This document shows positions 1 to 9,220 of a stretch of DNA of 12,622 nucleotides, in pieces; positions within the stretch are counted from its first letter, which is position 1, and each line of letters begins with the position of its first letter. The notes beneath the pieces were generated by a model that saw nothing but the letters and a program-made list of their open reading frames with translations, was not told the origin of the DNA and did no database searches. The position numbers and the translations under genes are program-made. The stretch is from contig JNEM01013783.1 in the NCBI GenBank assembly GCA_000697335.1, positions 1 to 12,622 on the forward strand, given 5' to 3'. Source of the stretch: Conidiobolus incongruus B7586. Lineage: Eukaryota; Entomophthoromycota; Entomophthoromycetes; Entomophthorales; Conidiobolaceae.

Positions 1-1310
1 AAATCAATAATAATAATAATGATATTTAATCAGCAATAGTGTTGGTATTAAATAAATTATTACCACTCTTGTTAATTAATCATTAATCATTAATTTATAA
101 AAAATTATAATTTATTTGAATTATAATAAAATATTCAAAATATTTTGAGATTATTTAAATAATAAAAACAAAAATAACACTTCATATTTAAATTTTTTTT
201 CCTAATAAAATTATATAATCACCAAAGATATATTTATAATATTTAATTAGGTTCAAAGTTTACTTTAATATAACATGATAAAACATAGCAATTTTTGTTA
301 AATGGATAAAAGAAATTATAAATTTTAATATAAATATTAGAAAAAAATTTGATATATTATTATAACTTATATTTTAATTTATAATTAAAAAATATTCTAT
401 ATTCATATTGCTATATAAAATTTTTCTCCAAAATTGGAATATATTTTAATTTTATAGTTAAAATTAATATTTTTTTAATATTGGATTGAGTTTGAAAATA
501 TTTTGTTAAAAAATAAAAATATATAATTTTGTATATATTTTTTGTAATATCTAGTTAATGCAAAATTTATTTTTATTATAATTTTATATCTATTATTATC
601 CTATTTGATAATTCAATATATTTTCGTATTGTAGTATTTTATTTTCCATTTTGGGTACTAAGCAAATATTATAGTTACTTTATGAAAAAAAGTTTTAAAA
701 TTAAGAAAAGGTATAATATTATAAATATTATTAGTAATATTACATTATTATATTCCAAGATTCATTTAATAATATAAATATTTATATAGCTTTCAATAAT
801 ATCAAAATCTTATTTATTTATCTAATTTTGCTTATTTTGTTAATAATATCAAAAATTCATTAGCTATAATTTTTAGATATATTATAATCTTAATCTTTAA
901 CCTAAAATTCTGTAATTATTGCCTAATTTTTTCAAATTGTATATTTACATATATTTTTAATTAAATTGGTTTTAAAAAATCTTGAAATACGCAAACTATT
1001 CACCAAAACCTGTAAAACATTCAAATTGGCAATATATAAAAAGTTTCCTTTTTAAAATGCATTTATTGATAGTTCATAATATATTGGAAATGGATATCAG
1101 CAAAAAACTCGTGTTTTTCATTCATATTGCTATATTTGTTAAGATAGATTTATAAATTTAAAGTCATTGTTAAATTAATTAATATAACTCATAAATTTTA
1201 TTTCTTATTATAAAATTTTTATATTCAATATACTCTAAATCAAGATAATTTCAATATTTATTCTTTTATTTATTTTATTATTTTCATAATTTATAATAAT
1301 TTGATAATAT
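1..1310. other. AT-rich intergenic spacer without a supportable gene
   Basis: Stops are dense in all six frames and no open stretch has coding character. Base composition is strongly A+T. A 16-nt word (attcatattgctatat) occurs twice in direct orientation, at 401-416 and 1120-1135. A segment near 251-267 resembles the tail of repeat copy A near 2534-2550 (gttcaaa, one mismatch, then ttacttta), which hints at a weak fragment of the same repeat family. In sequence this AT-rich that is only suggestive. Confidence 0.6.
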
Positions 1311-1311
1311 T

Positions 1312-2545
1312 AGAAAAATTATATAATGGAATAATTTTAAAATTAAAATTTTATATAAATATTAGAATATAATAAATAAAGATAAATATATAATAGAAAA
1401 ATTAATAATTTGTTTTATTATCAAATATTTTTTATTATACTTTTGGTAAATTTTTAATGCTTAATAAATATATTTTTATTAAAAACTGAAGTTTAATAAT
1501 TTATAAAAAATTTTTAATTATAAGGATATTTTTTAATTATTTAAAATAAATATAATTATATAAGTTATAATTTAAAATATATTAAATATCAAAATTTTTT
1601 CCAATTTATATATTTAAATAATTTTTTAAAACTTGAACTTTATATAGCTTAAAATTATAATGAAAAATAATTAAAAATTTTTATTAATTAATTTTTCTTT
1701 AAAAAATAAATAAAAAAAATTATAATTATATAATTTATAAACATAATAAATATATACTTATAAATAAAACATTTATTAATTAAAATTTTAATAAGGATTT
1801 TTTAAATTAAATGAAAATTTTATTTTGTTTTTAAATTAAAATTTAAATAAAGGAAAATAAAGTTAATTAAGTAAAATAACTCATTATAAAAACTATTGTG
1901 TTTAGCTATAATTTAATAAATTTTATATCAATATTATTAATTTTTTGCTAAGCTTTTTTAAATCATAAGGTATTTATTTTATAATATAATAATTAAATAA
2001 ATATGAATTTTATATAATATATTTATATAGTTAATATTAAATAATTTTGATATTATTTTATTTGAAATTAAATTATATATTTCAAAATATTTTTTTTAAT
2101 AATAATAAATATTAATAATAAAAATTGATTTATATTTTATATATATTTTAAATATTAGTAATTTTTAAATAATATCCCTTCTAGCTTTAAATTACAAATA
2201 TATTGATAAAATGCAACTTTGGATAAAATATTATTGTTAAAGGTTATTTATAAATCTTAAATGAAATTAAAGGGTTTATAACTTAATATTAATGATATCA
2301 AAATAAAAAAATTTATGGTTATTATATAATTTAAGCATAATTAGATTTAACTTTAAATTTTTAAATAAATATATTTTTATAAATAATTAGAAATGAATAC
2401 ATACATCTATATATATTTAGTTTGAAAATATTAATTCTCTTAATTACTTTTTATATAGTATATTTCTTAATACTAAAAATATGTTGCAAAAATTGGAAAA
2501 ATTTTGCCATTTTTTCTTTCCAATCTAATAGTAGTTCAAAATTTA
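1312..2545 (+). repeat. Dispersed AT-rich repeat, copy A
   Basis: This segment aligns over about 1.2 kb with copy B (about 6575-7810), in the same orientation and in collinear order. Anchors include a 20-nt identity at 1331-1350 versus 6593-6612, the word tacttttgg at 1438 versus 6699, ctgaa at 1486 versus 6749, and another 20-nt identity at 1965-1984 versus 7263-7282. A conserved tail (tatttagtttg, then aaatatt) lies near 2412 versus 7685. Copy C shares a 26-nt identity (1552-1577 versus 12467-12492). It codes for nothing I can recognise. No terminal repeats or target-site duplications could be fixed, so the ends are approximate. It may be an eroded mobile element or a conserved spacer. Confidence 0.65.
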
Positions 2546-2854
2546 CTTTATTTTTAATACTTGAAATTTTATTAATTGATAAACTGTAAAGATCAGAGCG
2601 ATCAAAAGATTATACATATTATTTGAATGAATTATTTTCTCTATTAAAACCAATATAATCACACATTCTTTTAAAATAATCAAATTAAAATAATATTTTA
2701 TTAATCAAAAGAGATGGATAAAATCAAAATACAACTTCAAACCCTAAGTTTTTACCAATTTATATAATTAATAATCAATAATTTTCATCAAATGAACAAA
2801 TAACAAAAATCAAGTTTTTTTATGAAATAAATCTATAGTTTCATTGGATGAAAT
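2546..2854. other. Spacer between repeat copy A and the 64-codon ORF
   Basis: This is AT-rich sequence that becomes slightly richer in G+C after about 2580. No open frame of note and no RNA gene is visible. Confidence 0.5.
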
Positions 2855-3049
2855 TCAGGAGATAGTGATTTGATAGAGTTCGGTATCGCAAAGTTTTGTG
2901 AGGGATCGGAATATATTAAAGTTATTCATTATTTCGTTTAGATTAATAGAGTTTAAATGATTGGTTAACATTTTTGAATTGGACTCTTGGAGGAGTGATT
3001 TTAAAAAACATTGTAAGGGAGTACTTTTTGTCAACTTCCAGTTATTCAT
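2855..3049 (-). CDS. Doubtful 64-residue ORF of unknown function
   Basis: An ATG-started frame of 64 codons runs on the minus strand in a stretch visibly richer in G+C than the repeat beside it, which is why it is listed. The predicted protein is polar, rich in Asn, Leu, Ser and Thr, and probably helical (for example CFLKSLLQESNSK and NEIMNNFNIFRSL). It has no signal peptide, membrane segment or motif I recognise. No good splice donor extends it past its TGA. It could be a small orphan gene, the remnant of a larger leucine-rich protein gene, or a chance ORF. Chance is the safest reading. Confidence 0.2.
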   Translation of the reverse strand: MNNWKLTKSTPLQCFLKSLLQESNSKMLTNHLNSINLNEIMNNFNIFRSLTKLCDTELYQITIS

Positions 3050-3855
3050 TATAACACTAGTGATGAAAATTAATCCATAAAAACAAATTGAACATGTATT
3101 TTATACAATTCAGTAGACATTGAATGATTGATGAAATCTGGTTGTAATTGATACATATGAAATCAATATAGGATATTTTAAAAAAATTCTACTCAATATA
3201 TAATCTTTTATAATTTTAATATATTGGTGGTTTATGGGTGATAGGGATTTCAATCACGAATGAATAATAGTGATAAACTATAAAAATATCAAATAGACTA
3301 TATAGATATTGATGTGTTAGAATAGGCGTTTCATATGAAAAAAAATAATGTGAATATGATTCGTATAGCACTCAAATACTATTATGCTCTATTAATATTC
3401 AGTATATATCTTTACATTAAATGTTTAGTCTAATATAATCGTCATTCAATATCTCATCAACTAGTGTTTAAATCGTTTGATAAATACATATTAATGCTAT
3501 AGTCTAATAAAAACAATGCGTTATTTAAAAGCAATTTAACAAGGTTAATTCAATTTTGTTGGACAATATTCAAGCATATTAGTAATTCATCATAATATAA
3601 TGAAATTCTCCATACAATACAGGTCTAGAGCTTTTATATAAGATCGACAATCCTAACTAATCCTAAAAATACCAATAATTTTGGTAACATTCAGACAATA
3701 ACAGTTAACTTATTGTACCAAAATCTCAATATTGATAAATCAATATAAAATTTTAATCTCTAATTTTCATCCACTAAAAATAATGATTTTGATAAATTAA
3801 CAATTAGCGAGAGGTCCACAATTAGAAAGGGTTATGATTTCATACTTCGCTACAA
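3050..3855. other. Intergenic stretch with inverted repeats
   Basis: This stretch is richer in G+C than the flanking repeats but full of stops, and no gene is supported. It holds a 12-bp palindrome (tttcatatgaaa, 3329-3340) and a nested hairpin (3679-3723). A loose inverted pair, aacactagtgatga at 3053-3066 and tcatcaactagtgtt at 3454-3468, has one extra base in the second arm. These could be remains of small non-autonomous DNA elements, but no target duplication could be shown. Confidence 0.45.
3679..3723. repeat. Nested hairpin (8-bp outer stem, 6-bp inner stem)
   Basis: The outer arms ttttggta (3679-3686) and taccaaaa (3716-3723) pair perfectly. Inside them caataa (3696-3701) pairs with ttattg (3710-3715), closing an 8-nt loop that itself contains gttaac. 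The left side carries a 9-nt bulge between the two stems, while the right side is continuous. The role is unknown. It lies about 390 bp upstream of the hydrolase start. Confidence 0.5.
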
Positions 3856-3879
3856 AATTGGATAAACAATTGGATAAAA
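3856..3879 (+). repeat. Tandem 12-mer carrying GGATAA, upstream of the hydrolase gene
   Basis: Two adjacent units, aattggataaac and aattggataaaa, differ only in the last base. A third partial unit (aattggatca) lies near 3940. GATAA is the core recognised by fungal GATA-type regulators, so a paired regulatory site about 230 bp before the ATG is possible. The spacing and identity are seen directly; the regulatory role is inference. Confidence 0.35.
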
Positions 3880-4011
3880 ACCTATTTGCACCCACAACCG
3901 GAGAGACCCTGATACCCAATTAACACATGTTGAAAAAAAAATTGGATCATTTTTATCTTTTATTTTGTTATTTATTAGTAATCTTTTAATTTAATTTTTA
4001 AATCTAATCCA

Positions 4012-4031
4012 ATATATATATATATATATAT
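4012..4031. repeat. (AT)10 microsatellite in the hydrolase promoter
   Basis: This is an uninterrupted run of ten AT units, directly before the TATA-like element and about 80 bp before the start codon. Length polymorphism between strains would be expected. Confidence 0.9.
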
Positions 4032-4034
4032 CAA

Positions 4035-4042
4035 TATAAATA
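4035..4042 (+). promoter_or_regulatory. Probable TATA box of the hydrolase gene
   Basis: TATAAATA is a full match to the eukaryotic TATA consensus and lies 68 bp before the ATG at 4110. That would leave a 5' leader of roughly 35-45 nt. In such AT-rich DNA chance matches are common, so the support comes mainly from the position. Confidence 0.45.
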
Positions 4043-4109
4043 CAAATAGCTTAATTCTGTCTGATTGAGTATTATTTATTTGAAAATACAATAATAATAA
4101 TAGTTAGAG

Positions 4110-5669
4110 ATGATTGATTTATTAATGAATTTAATTTGTCAGAGTGGTCAATTTAAAAAACCTTCGACGGCTACATCGCGATGCCTGAGTTTAATCACTT
4201 TGCAAATTGTTCAAACTATTCCCTTCATACTCAACTATTTACCCTTCCTATTTGGTCTCATATCTGCCACGCTGGCGAGGCTTTGTTGGGCGGAGTGGCA
4301 GTTCAACAATGAAGTGCATCCCATCTACTTCGCCGGGTTGATACTTAGTACAGTGGAAGTGTTATTTTTTATATATTGTTGGAATTCCAATAAAAAACTC
4401 AATCAAGCGCAGTTGCCAAAACGTCCTCACTTGAACAAGGAGCAGAGGGCAAAAATTATTAAAATGTGTACAGAGTCTATGGTCGATAGCGAGTACGTCG
4501 CAAAGGGTTGGCTGTCTATGGACAAGGAGCGAATGTTGCCCAATTCCAATTTAAATCGCAACCACGTGCTCGATTGGATTGGTTGGGCGGTATTCGGCAA
4601 ATCAACTTCCGAACTAAATAAGGAAGAACTCCAAGAAGCTGAAAGCTACTTGGTTCAAGCCAATTTGGGCAGGTTTTTAAAAGTGTCCCCGCTTAAAAAT
4701 CAGCCAACCATTAGAATGTTTAATCAATTGAACGTTCCCTTTCAATATATTCCTCTGATGGCATATATTGTAGTGTATTTTATCAAGTTTATAGGCTCCC
4801 TACTATTCAAATTAATGCACTTTAATCATGAAAAAATTGACGGTATTGATAATATCAGTTATTGGATTAGATTTAATAAAGGCTCAAAAGGCCCCCCAAT
4901 AATATTCTGTCACGGTGTTGGCATCGGTAAGTCCATTCCCAAATCATTTAAGCTAATACTCATGCAAATATTTAGGACCTGTCACCTACACTCTATTTAT
5001 TTATAGACTGGCTCAAATTTACCCTGATCGCACTATTATAATCCTTCAACTCGACTATCTCAGTATGGGACTGGTGGAGAAGCCCGTATCCAGAGAGAGT
5101 CATCTCAAGTTCTTCGATGCTATTTTCCAACGTTATAACTTGGAGTCCGCTCACTGGATATCGCACTCCTTCGGCTCTTTTCTTATATCTGGTGTTGCCA
5201 GTCTACGGCCCCACCTGGTACAAAATTTAACATTTATTGATCCCGTATGCTTCAATTTATTGGACCCCTACTTGGTGAATCAAGTATATCACGGGCCTCT
5301 TAAATCCATCTCTTTCCAATATATACTTAGATATTTGATCGCTTACGAATTTTCTGTGGTAAGATTCTTTTTGAGGAATTTTTGGTGGTAAGTAGCATCT
5401 CAATCTAACCTAATCTATCCATTCACTAACCTCTAAATAGGGAGGAGATGGTTTTCTTCCCCGACTACATGCACCAGCTCAACGGCCACGTTCAAGTGTA
5501 CCTCAGTGAGGATGATCTACTTGTTGACTGCAACAGAACTTCTCAATTCTTTAAAAATTATTTCCGATTTGATAATTTCAATTATAATACTCTAAAATCC
5601 ATTCCCCATGGTGGTTGTCTATGGAATTTGGAATTAATTGACGATCTCTTAATTAATTTAAAACAATAA
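4110..5669 (+). CDS. Membrane-anchored alpha/beta hydrolase (esterase/lipase-like), three exons
   Basis: The exons are 4110-4926, 4976-5387 and 5441-5669 and give 485 residues. The introns are 49 nt (GTAAGT...TTTAG, branch-like gctaat) and 53 nt (GTAAGT...AATAG, branch cactaac). Both splits restore one continuous frame. Two hydrophobic segments near residues 35-58 and 70-90, plus a third near 213-233, suggest anchoring in an internal membrane. The catalytic fold follows. H268-G269 of the HGVGIG loop would form the oxyanion hole. The nucleophile elbow S335-H-S337-F-G339-S has Ser337, with serine in place of the usual first glycine. The likely acid is D435 in SEDD, and H466 lies in IPHGG. This order fits the AB hydrolase-1 superfamily of serine hydrolases. 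The substrate cannot be told; esters or acyl lipids are likely. ATG 4110 is the first in-frame ATG, and Met6 is an alternative. The exons are much richer in G+C than the flanks. Confidence 0.93.
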
Positions 5670-5684
5670 TCACAGTAAAATCAT

Positions 5685-5690
5685 AATAAA
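5685..5690 (+). terminator. Candidate polyadenylation signal of the hydrolase gene
   Basis: AATAAA occurs 16 nt after the TAA stop at 5667-5669, a usual position for a short fungal 3' UTR. AATAAA arises easily by chance in this composition. Confidence 0.45.
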
Positions 5691-6574
5691 TGAAAGTACC
5701 ACTACAGATTTTTGGCCTTAAAAAGAGAAATTGAAAAGCACTAGCCAATAGGAATTGCTAAATTTTAATATAAAATAATTAGTATGGACAAATTTCCAGC
5801 GCATCCACAAGAATCATTTTCCTATTATAGTAAATATCTACTCTAGGTATAGTTTAATGATTTTATTTTTCTTGATATAGTAAACTAATTGCGCTCAAAA
5901 TCGTAGCATGTGACAGAAAAAATCTTTTGCGGTAAATAAAATTTTTATTAACTTTTTTCAAAAAATTCTGCAATTTAGTTAATTAGTTGTCAATTCTGTA
6001 TTTGATTTCATCAAAACAATTAATTCCTAATTAATCCCCAATGAGAAAAAATTCGTCAACATGATTTAATTAATTTTCAAATGATAATTAATTATATGAT
6101 ATTGAATATCAAGTTCAAAATCTTTTCCAAATTCCATTATGGAATTAATGAACAACCCAAACTTGAATTTCTCCTTCAATTGACATTGTAATAATTGATT
6201 ATCGTTAATGATATAAATTCTTTAAACAGAATTTCCTTTATTCTTAACAATCATTTTTACACCGATTTTTGATCTCATTTTTTTGTAATAATATGGCTCA
6301 ATATGTTAAACTTATATTGAGCAATTTCGAAAAAAATATACTTCTAATTTAGCTGTTTCTTTAAATTGATTGATTAATTTGTTAAATGTGTGAATAAAAA
6401 TAATCATATAATTTTATTACTCTTTTTTATATGAGGTAAATTCTCAAGTTTTACACTTAAATTTATTATATTTATTAAATGAATTGATTAGTATTTTGTT
6501 AAGATATTAACACATGAATTCAACAATATTTTATTTAATCTTGTAGGTATTTAGTTAATTTTAATTTATTAGTA
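5691..6574. other. Intergenic spacer with small hairpins
   Basis: No gene is supported. Local structure includes a 17-nt perfect palindrome with one central base (aattccat-t-atggaatt, 6130-6146) and a 9-bp hairpin at 6296-6322. G+C falls steadily towards repeat copy B. Confidence 0.5.
6296..6322. repeat. Perfect 9-bp hairpin
   Basis: The arms gctcaatat (6296-6304) and atattgagc (6314-6322) are exact reverse complements around a 9-nt loop. The stem contains three G:C pairs in an otherwise very AT-rich spacer. It is not followed by a T-run that would suggest a terminator. The role is unknown. Confidence 0.5.
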
Positions 6575-7810
6575 CAGAAATTAAATAATGGCATAATTTT
6601 AAAATTAAAATTAAATAAAAATATTAATATATAATTTAAAAAATTTATTACACTATATAAAATGATTACTCTCATTTACTATAAATAACTCTTTGTCATA
6701 CTTTTGGCAAGCTCCTAATATCTAGAAAATAATTTTTTTTATTAAAGACTGAAATTTGATATTGCACAAACCAATTTAATTTATTTATAGGAATTTTTTT
6801 CTTTAAGTATATTTTATATTACTCAAAATAATTATAATTAATTAAAGTTATAATCTAATAAATATATTAGATATAGCAGTTTTTTTGATTTTTTAAATAA
6901 AAAATCTTATAGAATATCAATTTTATATATTTTGTAATTAATATTTATAATAATAAATATTTATAATTTATATTAAAAATTTTAATTAAAATTATTTTTT
7001 TAAAAAATAATATAAAGGTTGTTATTAATTGATTTACTTATAAAAATTATATCACAAAATAATATATTATTAAAATCAACTATAAAAAATGATATTTGTT
7101 TAATAATAAATTAATTGTTTATTAGAATATATAATAAGGGTTATTTTATTTTAAATAAAAGATTATATATAAGGATGTAAGATTTATTTATTATAATAAT
7201 TTATTATAAAAATCTTTGTTTTTAGCTTTAGTTATTTTATTTTTGTAGGTTTTTATTAAATTATAAGGTATTTATTTTATAATTTTAATAATTAATCCAA
7301 GTTTAAACATATATATATATAATATATTTATATCATTTATATTAATTTATTTAGGAAATTTTCTTACTAAATTATATAGGTATTTTTCAATATTTTATTT
7401 ACTTTATTTTTAAATAAAAGAATAATAATAAATATTAATCTTTTATATTAAAAAATTTGCTTTTTAAGTTTAAATTAACAAATCTAAAGATAGATGATAA
7501 TTATAAATAAGATATTATCTTTATAAATCATTTTTAAACTATAAATAATTTTAAAAAGTTTATAATCAAGTTTTAATAATATTAAAATAAAATATTTTTT
7601 ATAATTATTAATGATTTTAAATATTATTAAATTTAACCTTAATTTTTATTTAATAATATTTTAATAAAAAAAAATTATAAATTGTATATTTAGTTTGGAA
7701 ATATTGATTCTTTAATTAATTTATTATATAATTAATATTTTAGCTAACAATATATGTGAAAAATCAAAAATTAAAGAAATTGCTACTTTTTTCTAAACTA
7801 ATAATATTAA
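6575..7810 (+). repeat. Dispersed AT-rich repeat, copy B
   Basis: This is the collinear partner of copy A, about 5.26-5.30 kb downstream of it, with scattered indels and substitutions and two separate 20-nt identities. It is also related to copy C through the shared words aatatcta and attaaagactgaaattt (6718-6756 versus 12349-12388). It has no reading frame of note. The divergence between copies suggests old duplications. The ends are set where similarity fades. Confidence 0.65.
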
Positions 7811-8700
7811 TATAAAATATTAATCTTATATTATTTATTTATTTTTATAAAGTTTATATTAATGATTTTATTTAATTAAAATTTTAAAATTATATCACTA
7901 TCTGACTTTTATATTAATATATTACAAAACTATATATTATATTAATTAATATTTATACTCTATTTTCTAAAACTAACTTTATATTTGAAAAATGAAAAAT
8001 TAATAAACTTCAAATAATTTTATTTTAAAATAAATAATTTAAATATTTATGAAATATTATAATTTATAATATTTAAAAAATAATTTACTATATTGTTATA
8101 TTATAATATCATTAATAATTAAGTAATTATCATTGATATTTATATAATCTTTATATTTTTAATATAGTAATATTTTAATTAGATATAATTCGAATAATAT
8201 TTCTAGTTAAAATCTATTATCAAGACCAAATATGTATAAATTAATCTGTGATTTAAGACGCTATAAATAATGATCCCTTAAAGCAATAAATACATGAAAA
8301 TTTATTATAACTATTGTAATCTTATATATAAATCTAATTTTACTACCAATTAAAAATATAAAATTATAACAAAAAGGGGTTAAAACAAATAGGAAAGTAT
8401 AGAGTATTATATATAATCTTAGGGGAAATAATAGAAAATCAAGGTTAAGCTTATTAAGTATACTAGATATGGATGTATTAAAAAACTATTTCCATATTAT
8501 TTGATAAAGGTTATTTCTGATAATGATAATATAATATGTTTACTATAAAGTGGTTTTATTAATAAATCAATATAGATGTTTTGCTTAAAGTATAATCTTT
8601 AAGCAAATTGGATATTTGTATTAAGCTATAGAAGAATGACTTAATTATATCAAGGTTGGTATTAATAGATGTTTCTTTGTTAACATTGAAATTCTTTGTT
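7811..8700. other. AT-rich intergenic spacer
   Basis: Stops are frequent in all frames. G+C rises after about 8200. A perfect donor-like caggtaagt at 8737-8745 just beyond the end of this stretch is not preceded by a coding frame, so it is not taken as an exon border. No RNA gene is recognised. Confidence 0.5.
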
Positions 8701-8865
8701 ACAATGGAGTTTTTTCAAATAATCTGAATAATAATCAGGTAAGTGAAAGTACAATGTGACACCTATAATTTTGTATCTAAAGTAAACAGTTTGGTCTCCA
8801 TTGCTGTTTTCACCAGTGGGGAATTTTGAGGTGAGCGAGTAGCCTTCTCATTACATAAAGGGTAG

Positions 8866-8938
8866 CAGCTATAAGCTGGGTGGCTAGTCGAACCTTAGCC
8901 ACTTCTTCATATAGAGTTAACTCTACGATCTACTAGAG
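8866..8938. repeat. Cluster of hairpins in a GC-richer island
   Basis: Three inverted repeats follow one another. The first is cagct-ata-agctg (8866-8878). The second is gtggcta (8880-8886) with tagccac (8896-8902), around a 9-nt loop whose ends can add a G-T pair. The third is the 14-bp palindrome tagagttaactcta (8912-8925). A further ctcta (8921-8925) can pair with tagag (8934-8938). The surroundings (about 8810-8960) are markedly richer in G+C than the spacer. This could be a structured RNA, an eroded small mobile element, or a relic of a Pol III-type sequence. No long frame is present, but a 44-codon open stretch reads on the minus strand across about 8760-8895. Confidence 0.4.
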
Positions 8939-9092
8939 CTAATATGGGGATCTTGCCAGGGATAAATTTAATGAAAATAAAAAACGTTTTAATTTAATAA
9001 GAGTTTAATTTGCAACGAATGTTTATTAGTGGACTACTACAAGATTTTATAGAACTTAACAACTCTATCTTTGGAGAAATAGGATAGACCTC

Positions 9093-9169
9093 ATGCTTGT
9101 CGGAGCTGTTGATTGGTGCGGAACTCGCTCGATAGTATAGTCACCTGATCGAGATACAACATCAAGCAT
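9093..9169. repeat. Nested inverted repeat near the P450 3' end
   Basis: The outer arms atgcttg (9093-9099) and caagcat (9163-9169) enclose the inner arms ctcgat (9128-9133) and atcgag (9148-9153). Both pairs are perfect. The island (about 9060-9200) is GC-richer than its surroundings and lies directly beyond the P450 stop codon, so it might belong to that gene's 3' UTR or to an unrelated element. It has no coding frame. Confidence 0.4.
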
Positions 9170-9201
9170 TGTTCTCAGTTGACCACTTGGTTGGTGACAA
9201 A

Positions 9202-9207
9202 TTTAAT
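9202..9207 (-). terminator. Candidate polyadenylation signal of the P450 gene
   Basis: ATTAAA, the commonest variant of AATAAA, lies 14 nt past the stop codon on the minus strand. The match is weak because of the base composition. Confidence 0.3.
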
Positions 9208-9220
9208 AGAAAAAATTTTG

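Noticed and set aside
5065-5391. A stand-alone 108-residue hydrolase
   Set aside because: Met303 is internal. Exon 2 begins at 4976 and ends at the GTAAGT donor at 5388, and the reading frame is continuous with exons 1 and 3.
8730-8750. The 5' end of U1 snRNA, suggested by acttacctg on the minus strand
   Set aside because: Nine bases match, but the sequence after them shows no U1 stem-loop I or Sm site. On the plus strand the same bases are simply a donor-like caggtaagt.
8880-8902. A tRNA T-arm, suggested by ggttcgac on the minus strand
   Set aside because: The T stem does not pair at the required positions, no anticodon stem can be formed upstream, and the same bases form a different 7-bp hairpin.
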